Below, one piece after another: positions 29,191 to 38,444 of a stretch of DNA of 64,000 bases. The notes under the pieces were generated by a model. It saw only the letters and a list, made by a program, of their open reading frames with translations. It did not search any database and was not told the origin of the DNA. The stretch spans positions 434,001 to 498,000 of the forward strand of contig NZ_JAPNJW010000002.1 in assembly GCF_026626745.1 (NCBI RefSeq). The letters run 5' to 3'. A program made the position numbers and the translations under genes. Each line of letters begins with the position of its first letter. Position 1 is the first letter of the stretch. Source of the stretch: Nannocystis sp. RBIL2. Lineage in GTDB: Bacteria > Myxococcota_A > Polyangia > Nannocystales > Nannocystaceae.

Positions 29191-31530
29191 TCAGCGGATC
29201 GGCAGCCAGAAGCGGCTCAGCGGCAGCCAGATCCGCTCTGCGCGGCCCTTGACGTTGCCGCGCGGTACGTACGGCTGCGGGCGTTCGGCCGCCGGGTCGA
29301 CGAAGTTGCTGGCGTCGTGGGCCTTCTGATACGCGCGCTTGGCCAGTTCGCGGGCCACCTCGGGCGTCGGGCACAGGCCCGCGCTGCACTGCATGCGGAT
29401 CACCACCTCGGTCGCCGGCACCGCGAATGCGTATTGCGTGCCGTTGCCCGAGGCGGCGTCGCCGACGACGGCGCCGCTGGCCACGCTGTCGTCGACGCGG
29501 GCGTTCGGGATCTCGGCTTGCAGCGCGGCCAGCTTCTCGGCCAGGCCCTCGGTCGGCCGCAGCCACACCCACACGCCGAGGCTGTAGGCCACGTCGCGGA
29601 CCGTCGCGTCGAGGCGGATCCGGTCGTACTCGTAGCGCTCGGCGACCGGGCTGATCGGCATCTCCTTGTAGCCGGGGATGTCGCCGGGCGGCAGCAGCTC
29701 GGGCAAGCGCGTGCGGTCCTTGATGACCGAAGGGACATGTCCTTCGGTGCTGCGGACCAGCGCCAGCAGCTCGCGGTCGCTGGCGCAGCGTTGACGGCCG
29801 CACTCGAGGCTGAACGCGACCTGGCCCTTGGCATCGGCGCGCACGTACGTGAACTTGTGCTCGTCCTCGACCAGCCAGCCGTCGTCGCCGGCCTCGTTGA
29901 CGGCCTGGCGCGCGAGCGTGCGCGAGCTGCTGACGGACGCCAGAGCAGCATCGCGGACCAGATCGACGCCCTCGTCGGGGGCCCGCCACGCGCGCAGGCG
30001 GACCAGCCCGGCCGGGGTCGCCGGCTCGGCGCCGGTCTTGCTGTAGCGGCGCTCGATGAAGGTCTCGGCGGTCGCGCTGCGGCTGGTCCAGTGCTGCGAG
30101 TAACGGGCGGTGTTGTCGCCGTCGAGGATCTGGCGCGCGTCCTGGCTGCGGTCGCGGTTCCAGCGCTCGACCACCTCGGCGACCTTCTCGGCCACGCGGC
30201 CCGGCGAGCGGCAGATGGCGTTGCCGCAGCGCAGGCGCATCACCGCGTCGGCGGCGTTCAGGCGGAACACCACGTCCTGGGCGATGTCGCCGGACTTGAG
30301 CGTGAGCGTGACGACGTCGCCGCCGATCCGCTGCAGGCGCTCGCGCAGCTTGGTGTTGCCCTTGCTGCCGATCCGCTCGTCGCCCTCGATGAGGGACGCA
30401 AAGCTCGCCTCGGTCCCCTCGCCTGCCGTCAGCGCGCGGTACACCGCCTCGCCGCCGAGCACCGGCTCGCGCCAGATCTCGAGCTCGAGGCCGTGCGCGT
30501 CGCTGGCGTGGTCGGCGATGTAGAGGATGTGATCGAAGCTGGCGTCGCCGCGGGCCGACACGTCGTCGGGTCGCGTCAGCGAGAACAGCTTCTCGTCGGT
30601 CAGGTCGCGCAGGTCCTTGACGCTGAGCAGGCCGTCGGCCGCGACGGCCTCGACCTGGCGGGTCCAGGCCAGGCTGTCGTGGCTCTCGTTGCGGTTGTCG
30701 CCCATGACCAGCAAGTGGCCCTCGGGCACGGTCCACTCCCCCACCCTGCGGGCTCCGGCGCGCGGATCGAGGTTGGTCTTGTAGCGGACCACGTAGGTGT
30801 GGCCGTCGACCGTCTCCTCGAACAGCTCGCAGTGCGGGACCTGCTGCGTGCCGCTATCGTCGCGGCACTTCTCGGGCAGCTTGGTGCGCCTCAGCTCCTC
30901 GAACTCGGCGTCGCCGTCGCGGCGGATGCTGACCTTGTTGCCGTCGACGCGGATGGTGTCGCCGGGCAGGCCGATGACGCGCTTGATGAAGTCCTCGGAC
31001 TCGTCGATCGGGTAGCGGAAGACGACGACGTCGCCGCGCGCGATGTGGCCCCAGCGCTCGCCGACGACCGTGGTCGTGAACGGGATCTGGATGCCGTAGA
31101 TGAACTTGTTGACGAAGATGTGATCGCCGGCGACGAGCGTCGGCATCATGCTGCCGCTCGGGATCTTGAACGGCTCGTAGAGGCACGAGCGCAGGCCGAG
31201 GGCCACCAGGACTGCCACGCCGACGTTCTCGATCGTCTCGCGCAGCGGGCTCTTGCGGGCGAAGCTGGCGTGTTGGTGCAGCAGCTCGTCGAGCCGCTCG
31301 GCCTCGTCCTCGGCGCGGTCCCACTGCTTGGCCTCGCGGTAGCGGGCCAGCGCGTCGGCGCTGTCGCGGATCGCCTGCGCGGGCTCGGGGGCGATCCGGC
31401 CGGCGTACTTCTTGAGGATCCGGTTGGCCTCCTTGACCAACATTCCGGCGGCGGCCTTGACGCTGCCCGTCGAGCGGCGCCCCTCGGGCTTGGCCGGGCG
31501 CGGCTCCTGCGCTTGCTGCGGCGTGGTCAC
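29191..31530 (-). CDS. lepB: Signal peptidase I with a ~460-residue insertion
   Basis: Type I signal peptidase, which removes Sec/Tat signal peptides on the outer face of the inner membrane. One TM segment (about 100-115, ENVGVAVLVALGL) precedes catalytic Ser127 (IPSGSMMPT). Lys183 is the general base (DFIKRVIGLPGD) and the GDNRNESHDS box is at 277-286. In normal LepB the final VP-x-x-N-x-x-G-x-A strand comes shortly after this box. Here it is at 754-770 (YVPRGNVKGRAERIWL), so residues ~290-750 are extra. The insertion has repeated alpha/beta blocks with conserved Cys (MRLRCGNAICRSPG, MQCSAGLCPTPE). Total 779 residues versus about 250-320 usually. Ten bases downstream of lepA, forming the classical lepA-lepB operon. 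Confidence 0.92.
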   Translation of the reverse strand: MTTPQQAQEPRPAKPEGRRSTGSVKAAAGMLVKEANRILKKYAGRIAPEPAQAIRDSADALARYREAKQWDRAEDEAERLDELLHQHASFARKSPLRETIENVGVAVLVALGLRSCLYEPFKIPSGSMMPTLVAGDHIFVNKFIYGIQIPFTTTVVGERWGHIARGDVVVFRYPIDESEDFIKRVIGLPGDTIRVDGNKVSIRRDGDAEFEELRRTKLPEKCRDDSGTQQVPHCELFEETVDGHTYVVRYKTNLDPRAGARRVGEWTVPEGHLLVMGDNRNESHDSLAWTRQVEAVAADGLLSVKDLRDLTDEKLFSLTRPDDVSARGDASFDHILYIADHASDAHGLELEIWREPVLGGEAVYRALTAGEGTEASFASLIEGDERIGSKGNTKLRERLQRIGGDVVTLTLKSGDIAQDVVFRLNAADAVMRLRCGNAICRSPGRVAEKVAEVVERWNRDRSQDARQILDGDNTARYSQHWTSRSATAETFIERRYSKTGAEPATPAGLVRLRAWRAPDEGVDLVRDAALASVSSSRTLARQAVNEAGDDGWLVEDEHKFTYVRADAKGQVAFSLECGRQRCASDRELLALVRSTEGHVPSVIKDRTRLPELLPPGDIPGYKEMPISPVAERYEYDRIRLDATVRDVAYSLGVWVWLRPTEGLAEKLAALQAEIPNARVDDSVASGAVVGDAASGNGTQYAFAVPATEVVIRMQCSAGLCPTPEVARELAKRAYQKAHDASNFVDPAAERPQPYVPRGNVKGRAERIWLPLSRFWLPIR

Positions 31531-31539
31531 GGAGACTCT

Positions 31540-33372
<1,833 letters not shown>

Positions 33373-33545
33373 GTCAGGTGGCGGAGCGGTGAGCGGGGTG
33401 CGGCGCGGACGTCGTGGAGCGAAACCGGGGGCGGCCCGGTCGCGGGGGCCGTGAAATTCGGGTGCGGCGCGAAGCGCCCTGGTGCGGCGCAAGGAAACCG
33501 TGGTCGGCCGCGACGATCGTCAGCCGCGGCTAGTAGCACAAGACG

Positions 33546-33567
33546 CGCCGGCGCGCCTGCGCCGGCG
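33546..33567. other. 9-bp perfect stem hairpin upstream of lepA
   Basis: CGCCGGCGC (33546-33554) pairs exactly with 33559-33567 across a 4-base loop. It lies between the divergent starts of lepA and the EF-hand-like lipoprotein gene, so it may affect either transcript; no T-tract follows. Confidence 0.35.
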
Positions 33568-33633
33568 CCGCGGGCGGGGTCACATTTGCCCTCGGCTTGC
33601 GAGAGGCGCCCGCCGTCCCCTAAAGTGTGTCCG

Positions 33634-34722
33634 GTGATCCCCTTCCTCGCTCGCCCGGCCGCGCTGGTCCTCGTCCTCGGGCTCGCCGGCTGCGCGGGCA
33701 AGGCCAAGGCCACCGCCGCCCCCACCGCCGAGTCCACCCCCGACAACGAGCCGCCGCACAAGATCGAGCCGATCCTGCCAGTGCGCCAGGTCGCGCTGAT
33801 CCCGCTGGCGATCGACGGCCAGCACTGCGACGCGGCCGGCAAGCGCGTGCAGCAGCAGGACTCGAACTACGACGGCCGCGCGGACATCGTCACCCTGATC
33901 GGCGGCCGCGCGCCCGACGAGGGCCGCACCCGCTGCCAGCAGGCCGACCTCAACTTCGACGGCCGCCTCGACGCGTTCCTCCACTTCGACGAGACCGGCG
34001 AGCTGGTCCGTGAGCAATACGACCAGGACTTCGACGGCCGCATCGATCTCGGACGCCATCACGAAGACGGCAAGCCGACTCTCGACGAGCAGGACACCGA
34101 CCACGACGGCTACGTCGACGCCTGGCGCCGCTACGACAAGGGCCGCCTGGTCCGCATCGACGCCGACCGCGACCGCGACGGCAAGCCCGACGTGTTCACG
34201 TTCTTCGTGCAAGGCAACATCGACCGCGTCGGCTACGACACCGACGGCGACGGCAACGTCGACGCGTGGGATCAGGACGTCGCTCGCCGCGCGAAGCTGG
34301 CGCTCGATCGCCGCCGCAAGGCCGACCGCGAGCTCGGCAGCGAAGATTTCGTCGACGCGCCCAAGGCCGAGGAGGCCAAGCCCGAAGCCGCCGCCGAGGC
34401 CGACAAGAAGGGCGGCAAGGGCAAGAAGGCCGACGCGAAGCCGGAGAAGACCGAGGCGAAGAAGTCGAAGGACGACAAGCCGGCCGACGCAGGCAAGACC
34501 GACACGAACGCGAAGCAGCCGAAGAGCGGCGACAAGCCGGCCGACGCAGGCAAGACCGAGGCGAAGCCGAACAAGCCGGCCGACGCAGGCAAGACCGAGG
34601 CGAAGCCGAGCGAGGCGAAGCAGCCCGCCGACAAGCCGGCCGAGAGCGCGAAGGATCCCAAGCCGGCCGACAAAAAACCGTCGACGCCCGCGGCGCCACC
34701 TGCGACCGACAAGCGCAACTGA
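33634..34722 (+). CDS. EF-hand-like lipoprotein with Lys/Ala/Pro repeat tail
   Basis: The GTG start gives a lipoprotein signal (VIPFLARPAALVLVLGLAGC) with the lipobox Cys at residue 20. Residues ~85-215 hold repeated Asp-rich loops of the DxDxDG type (DSNYDGRADI, DLNFDGRLDA, DQDFDGRIDL, DTDHDGYVDA, DRDRDGKPDV, DTDGDGNVDA), typical of calcium-binding thrombospondin-3/EF-hand-like repeats. Residues ~245-362 are a Lys/Ala/Glu/Pro-rich tail with KPADAGKTEAKP units. The tail may thread through peptidoglycan. It is the only gene between lepA and the cupin, on the opposite strand to lepA. Confidence 0.85.
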   Translation: MIPFLARPAALVLVLGLAGCAGKAKATAAPTAESTPDNEPPHKIEPILPVRQVALIPLAIDGQHCDAAGKRVQQQDSNYDGRADIVTLIGGRAPDEGRTRCQQADLNFDGRLDAFLHFDETGELVREQYDQDFDGRIDLGRHHEDGKPTLDEQDTDHDGYVDAWRRYDKGRLVRIDADRDRDGKPDVFTFFVQGNIDRVGYDTDGDGNVDAWDQDVARRAKLALDRRRKADRELGSEDFVDAPKAEEAKPEAAAEADKKGGKGKKADAKPEKTEAKKSKDDKPADAGKTDTNAKQPKSGDKPADAGKTEAKPNKPADAGKTEAKPSEAKQPADKPAESAKDPKPADKKPSTPAAPPATDKRN

Positions 34723-34871
34723 TTCAGGCCGCGCACGTGGTTCGTCGGTGCAGCGATCGCTACCCCGACGATGCCATGGGAAGCCGCTCGTGGGCAGTGA
34801 TTCGCCCCGCGCTCGACGTGGGTCCCCCTCCCCCCTCGCTTGCTGCGAGGCTCCGCGCTATCATCGCGGCG

Positions 34872-35261
34872 ATGGAGCAGAGGGATCGCGCAGGTTCGGA
34901 GGAACCAGAGGCCGTTCTGGACGAGACCGCCGTCGACCCCGGTGACGACGATTACGGTCCACCGTTCGAGCGCCGCAGCTTCGGCGGCGAATTCGTGTGG
35001 GCCCAGGGCCAGGGCTACACGGCCAAGGTGCTGCGCGTCCGGGCCGGCGAGGTGGTGGCGATCTCGACGAAGGGCCGCCGTGACATGACGGTGATGTTGA
35101 CAGGCGGCCGCGCCCTGCTCGAGACCCGCGCCGAGGACAACGTCGATCGCGTGGAGCTGCTGCCGGCGACGCCAGTGGCCATCGCCGAGGGCGAACACGC
35201 GTACCGCCTGGTCGCGGTCACCGACGTCGAGCTGTTCACGATCTACAGCGCGAAGAACTGA
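34872..35261 (+). CDS. Small single-domain cupin, 129 aa
   Basis: After an acidic N-terminus (MEQRDRAGSEEPEAVLDETA) residues ~30-129 follow a cupin/mannose-6-phosphate-isomerase-type barrel: FGGEFVWAQGQGYTAKVLRV, GEVVAISTKGRRDMTVMLTG, LLPATPVAIAEGEHAYRLVA, DVELFTIYS. The metal-binding His residues of classical cupins are mostly replaced; only one His (GEHAY) is visible, so it may bind ligand without metal. Cytoplasmic. The last ~55 bases recur, degraded, about 160 bases downstream. Confidence 0.75.
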   Translation: MEQRDRAGSEEPEAVLDETAVDPGDDDYGPPFERRSFGGEFVWAQGQGYTAKVLRVRAGEVVAISTKGRRDMTVMLTGGRALLETRAEDNVDRVELLPATPVAIAEGEHAYRLVAVTDVELFTIYSAKN

Positions 35262-35368
35262 TCGGCTTCGCCGCGGTCACCGACTTCGAGCGGAGCGCCA
35301 TCTGCGAAGGTTCGCGCCGCTGGGTCACGGGCGTCGCGCTGTTCGCTAGCTCCAGCGAAGCGCGGTGT

Positions 35369-35421
35369 CTGGTCGCGGTCATCGACGTCGCGCTGTTCAT
35401 GATCGACGGCGCGAAGAACTG
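35369..35421 (+). repeat. Degraded second copy of the cupin gene 3' end
   Basis: About 53 bases (ctggtcgcggtcatcgacgt... gcgcgaagaactg) match the cupin gene end at 35209-35261 with several changes. A shorter echo (gcggtcaccgacttcgagc) follows the stop codon directly. The copies lie in the 270-base gap before the membrane-protein gene. Confidence 0.6.
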
Positions 35422-35530
35422 CTCGACGAGTCCGCGGCGCATCGCCGCGAGCGCGATGAACCGAGCGCGACGGACTGCGCTCGCGCGCCGGCTCGTGGCG
35501 TGATGCTCGCGGTGCGGGTATGGTCGGCGC

Positions 35531-36655
35531 GTGCGCACGCCTCCCCTGCCCCGCTGGCCCGCGACCTGGCCGAGCGCGTGGGTCGCCCCGCTGGTGCTGG
35601 CGGCGGCGTGGTCGATCGCGCTGGCCAACGAACCCGAGCTGGCGGCGCAGCGCGGGCTGGTGTTCGCCGGCGGCCCGTTCGTGCTGCTGGCCGGGCTGCA
35701 CGCGCGGCTCGGCGGCTACCTGCACGCGCCCGAGCGCGAGCGCCTGCTGCCGCTGCCGATCGAGCCGGCGCGTCACTTCCGCTCGGCCGGTCCGGCGCAT
35801 CGCCGCGGCCTGGCGCTGACCATCGTCGCCGGCGTCGGCGCGATCGCGGCGGCGACGCTGCCGGACGTCGCGCGCTGCGGGTGGCTGATCGCCGACTTCC
35901 TGTGGCTGGCGCTGGCGGCGATCCTCATCGAGCCGGGCATCGCCGGTGTGTCGGCCTATGCCGGGCGGCGCTTCCCGGCGGGGCACTGGGTCGCGGAGGC
36001 GCAGCAATTCGGCGCGGGGGGCTGGACGGCCGAGGAGGCGGCGGTCCACCTGTACGCGCCGGCGCTCGGGATCGGGCTGGCGACGCTGGTGGCGATGCCG
36101 GGGCAGCTGACCCTGGCCCGCCTGGCCGAGCGCGGGGCGGCGAGCTCGCAGCACTGGACGCTGCTGGCGGCGCCGATGCTGGCCGCAGGGGTCGTGCGAC
36201 TCACGGCCGGTCGGCTGTACGCGGCGGGGCTGTGGGAGGCGGTGCCGTGGCTCAGCGAGGCGACGCGGCGCCTGGCCGGGACCGGCGCTCCGGCGCCGCG
36301 GCCGGCCTTCGTCGCGCACATGCACAACCCGGTGCTGCAGCTCGGCACGACGCAGCTGCTGCGCCTCTGTCCGCTGCTGCGCGTGCGCCTGGCGGCGCTG
36401 CTGCTGGTCAGCGGCTGGCTGGTGGTCCGCGATCTGCCGCCCGACGCGCCGCGGATCGCCCTGTGGTGCGCGCTGGCGGCCCTGTGGTTGAGCCCGCTGC
36501 AGGTGCTGGCGCGCGAGCGCCGGCGCAACGCGGCCCTGCTGGCCGCCCTGCCCCTGCCCGCGCCCGAGCGCACCGGTCGCCTGCGCGGGCTCGAGGGCGC
36601 GTTGCTGGCCCCGCCCGCGGTGCTGGGGGCGTTCCTGTTCGTGCGCTGGCTTTGA
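35531..36655 (+). CDS. Polytopic membrane protein, unknown
   Basis: The GTG start gives 374 residues with about seven to eight hydrophobic segments (e.g. VAPLVLAAAWSIAL, GLALTIVAGVGAIAAATL, ALGIGLATLVAMPGQLTLA, LRVRLAALLLVSGWLVV, LEGALLAPPAVLGAFLFV). Basic loops lie on one side (ARERRRNAALLAALPLPAPE). The overall pattern fits an inner-membrane protein resembling the membrane component of an exporter, but no ATPase gene is adjacent. Not recognised further. It is followed by a 14-bp-period repeat array. Confidence 0.7.
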   Translation: MRTPPLPRWPATWPSAWVAPLVLAAAWSIALANEPELAAQRGLVFAGGPFVLLAGLHARLGGYLHAPERERLLPLPIEPARHFRSAGPAHRRGLALTIVAGVGAIAAATLPDVARCGWLIADFLWLALAAILIEPGIAGVSAYAGRRFPAGHWVAEAQQFGAGGWTAEEAAVHLYAPALGIGLATLVAMPGQLTLARLAERGAASSQHWTLLAAPMLAAGVVRLTAGRLYAAGLWEAVPWLSEATRRLAGTGAPAPRPAFVAHMHNPVLQLGTTQLLRLCPLLRVRLAALLLVSGWLVVRDLPPDAPRIALWCALAALWLSPLQVLARERRRNAALLAALPLPAPERTGRLRGLEGALLAPPAVLGAFLFVRWL

Positions 36656-36672
36656 AGACCTGTGCGATCGGG

Positions 36673-36732
36673 CATGTTCGAGCGGACATGCTCTTACAAG
36701 CATGCTCTTTAGGACATGTCCGAACGAGCATG
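36673..36732. repeat. 14-bp tandem array, about four units
   Basis: CATG recurs exactly at 36673, 36687, 36701, 36715 and 36729. Units: catgttcgagcgga, catgctcttacaag, catgctctttagga, catgtccgaacgag. The array begins 18 bases after the stop of the membrane-protein gene and lies between convergent genes. Confidence 0.85.
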
Positions 36733-36757
36733 ACGCTGCAGCGCGCCGCGGCCGGCC

Positions 36758-37015
36758 TCACTTGTCGCGCACGACGGTGAACTCCATCATGCGGCACGGC
36801 AGGTCCGTGCGTGGGTCGTGCTCCATGCCGGCGACGGCGCGGCGGCACACGCGGTCGCTCTTGCGGTCACCGGTGCTGACCTGGGTGGCGATGGCGTAGG
36901 CGCTGCCGTCGGCGCCGACGCAGAAGGCCGTGACGTTGCGGCGGCTCTCGCCGACCCTCATCGAAGCGCAGGCCGAGGAGGCGAGAGCGACGAGCACGAA
37001 CAGGGCGGTGCGCAT
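36758..37015 (-). CDS. Small lipoprotein, 85 aa
   Basis: MRTALFVLVALASSACASMR is a lipoprotein signal with the Cys at residue 16. The mature 69 residues have three further Cys (FCVGADG, RVCRRA, LPCRMM) and a compact mixed composition (NVTAFCVGADGSAYAIATQV). Envelope-anchored; no family recognised. Divergence from the dtd gene is not seen: both are on the minus strand, 46 bases apart, so it may be the last gene of that transcript. Confidence 0.75.
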   Translation of the reverse strand: MRTALFVLVALASSACASMRVGESRRNVTAFCVGADGSAYAIATQVSTGDRKSDRVCRRAVAGMEHDPRTDLPCRMMEFTVVRDK

Positions 37016-37061
37016 ACGCGGCGACGTTAGCGCCCCGCGGGCGGTCGCGCCAGCGACGGGC

Positions 37062-37514
37062 TCACTGGACCTGGCCGGCGACGCTGCGCAGCAGGAAGGT
37101 GACCGGGCCGTCGTTGACGAGCTCGACCTCCATGTGCGCGGCGAAGCGCCCGGTGGCCACCGTGAGGCCCTCGGCCCGCAACGCCTCGGCCACCGCCTCG
37201 TAGAGCGCGCGGGCGCGCTCGGGCAGCTCGGCGCCGTCGAAGCTGGGCCGCCGCCCCTTGCGCAGGGTGCCGGCCAGGGTGAACTGCGAGATGACGAGGA
37301 CGCCGCCGCCGACCTCGGCGAGGGTGCGGTCCATCGGCGTGGCGCCGGGGAAGAACCGCAGCGAGGCGATCTTCTTGGCGGTGGCGACTGCGTCGGCCTC
37401 GAGGTCGCCGCGCTCGACCGCGACGAGCAGCATGGCGCCGAGCTCGACGGCCCCGACGACCTCGCCGTCGACCCGCACCGCCGCCCGCGAGACCCGCTGG
37501 ATGACCGTCAGCAC
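37062..37514 (-). CDS. dtd: D-aminoacyl-tRNA deacylase
   Basis: The 150-residue length is normal for Dtd, which hydrolyses D-amino acids (and glycine misattached to tRNA-Ala) from tRNA. The two active-site motifs are present: SQFTL (76-80) and NDGPVT (134-139, the Gly-Pro motif that excludes L-amino acids). It starts MLTVIQRVSRAAVRVDGEVV. It is transcribed leftward just after the prenyltransferase gene (gap 7 bases), so they are probably one operon. Confidence 0.95.
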   Translation of the reverse strand: MLTVIQRVSRAAVRVDGEVVGAVELGAMLLVAVERGDLEADAVATAKKIASLRFFPGATPMDRTLAEVGGGVLVISQFTLAGTLRKGRRPSFDGAELPERARALYEAVAEALRAEGLTVATGRFAAHMEVELVNDGPVTFLLRSVAGQVQ

Positions 37515-37521
37515 GCGAGCC

Positions 37522-38394
37522 TCAGATCCACCCGTACAGGATCGCGGCGGTCAGCAAGATCCAGACGACGAAGTTGATCATGAACAGCGGGTCCTTCAGC
37601 ATCTCCTCGGTCGGCGACTCGGCCTCGCGCCGGGTGGTCGAGAGGTAGATGAAGCGGGCGATGCCCACCACGCCGAACACCGCCGTGTAGGCCAGGCGGT
37701 TGGTGCCGAAGATCTCGAGCACGTGCTCGCTGAGGGTGTAGGCGACGTAGAGGCCGACGGTGGCGAAGCCCAGCGCGTAGAGGATGATGCGCAGGGTGAC
37801 GAGGTCGTAGGCGGCCAGCGCGGCGCGCTGCTTCTGCGGATCCTCGGCGCCGGCGAGCTCGTGGGCCCGCTTGCCGAACCCGAGGAACATGGCCAAAAGG
37901 CCAGTGCAGGCCAGGAGCCACGGCGAGGCCGGGATCTGCAGCGCGAGCGCCCCGGCCAGCACGCGCAGGATGAACCCGGCGGCGATCGACAGCACGTCGA
38001 CGTAGGCGATCTGCTTGAGCTTGAAGCTGTAGGCCAGGTTGAGCAGGAAGTAGCCGCCGAGCGCGGCGGCGTAGAGCGGCTGCAGCCAGTAGCCGAGCGC
38101 GAGGCAGACCGGCACGCAGATCACGGCGAAGCGGCGCGCGACGGCCTCGGGCAGCTTGCCGGAGGGGATCGGCCGGTTGCGCTTCTTCGGGTGGGCGCGG
38201 TCCTTCTCGACGTCGACGAGGTCGTTGAGGATGTAGACGCAGCCGGAGATCAGGCAGAACAGCGCGACGGCGCCGGCGGTGACGAGCAAGCTCGTGGGAT
38301 CGGTGAGCCGCTGGCCGTACATCAGCGGCACGGCGACGAAGAGGTTCTTGATCCACTGACGCGGCCGGAGCGTCTTGATGAGCGCGAGGAGCAC
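37522..38394 (-). CDS. UbiA-family prenyltransferase (DPPR-synthase-like)
   Basis: About nine hydrophobic segments in 290 residues. The start region LIKTLRPRQWIKNLFVAVPL is typical of the decaprenyl-phosphate phosphoribosyltransferase branch of UbiA. The Mg2+/diphosphate motif is NDLVDVEKD (57-65) followed by HPKKRNRPI. A second Asp-containing loop is modified here (YVDVLSIAAGFILRVLAGA). I use the GTG at 38392-38394; a longer frame to 38451 would overlap murJ on the other strand. It probably transfers phosphoribose to a lipid carrier for cell-envelope sugar supply, but other UbiA substrates cannot be excluded. Confidence 0.8.
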   Translation of the reverse strand: MLLALIKTLRPRQWIKNLFVAVPLMYGQRLTDPTSLLVTAGAVALFCLISGCVYILNDLVDVEKDRAHPKKRNRPIPSGKLPEAVARRFAVICVPVCLALGYWLQPLYAAALGGYFLLNLAYSFKLKQIAYVDVLSIAAGFILRVLAGALALQIPASPWLLACTGLLAMFLGFGKRAHELAGAEDPQKQRAALAAYDLVTLRIILYALGFATVGLYVAYTLSEHVLEIFGTNRLAYTAVFGVVGIARFIYLSTTRREAESPTEEMLKDPLFMINFVVWILLTAAILYGWI

Positions 38395-38444
38395 GGGGCC
38401 GGGACTATCGCACGGCGCCGCCGCGTGTTCTACTGCCGCGCCAC

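Noticed and set aside
29191..30600. A separate gene for the C-terminal part of the signal peptidase
   Set aside because: The last strand of the peptidase core (VPRGNVKGRAERIW) is at the far C-terminus in the same frame and there is no stop, so one protein is the simpler reading.
33373..33492. 40-residue N-terminal extension of LepA
   Set aside because: Arg/Pro-rich and absent from the family; the ATG at 33372 gives normal length.
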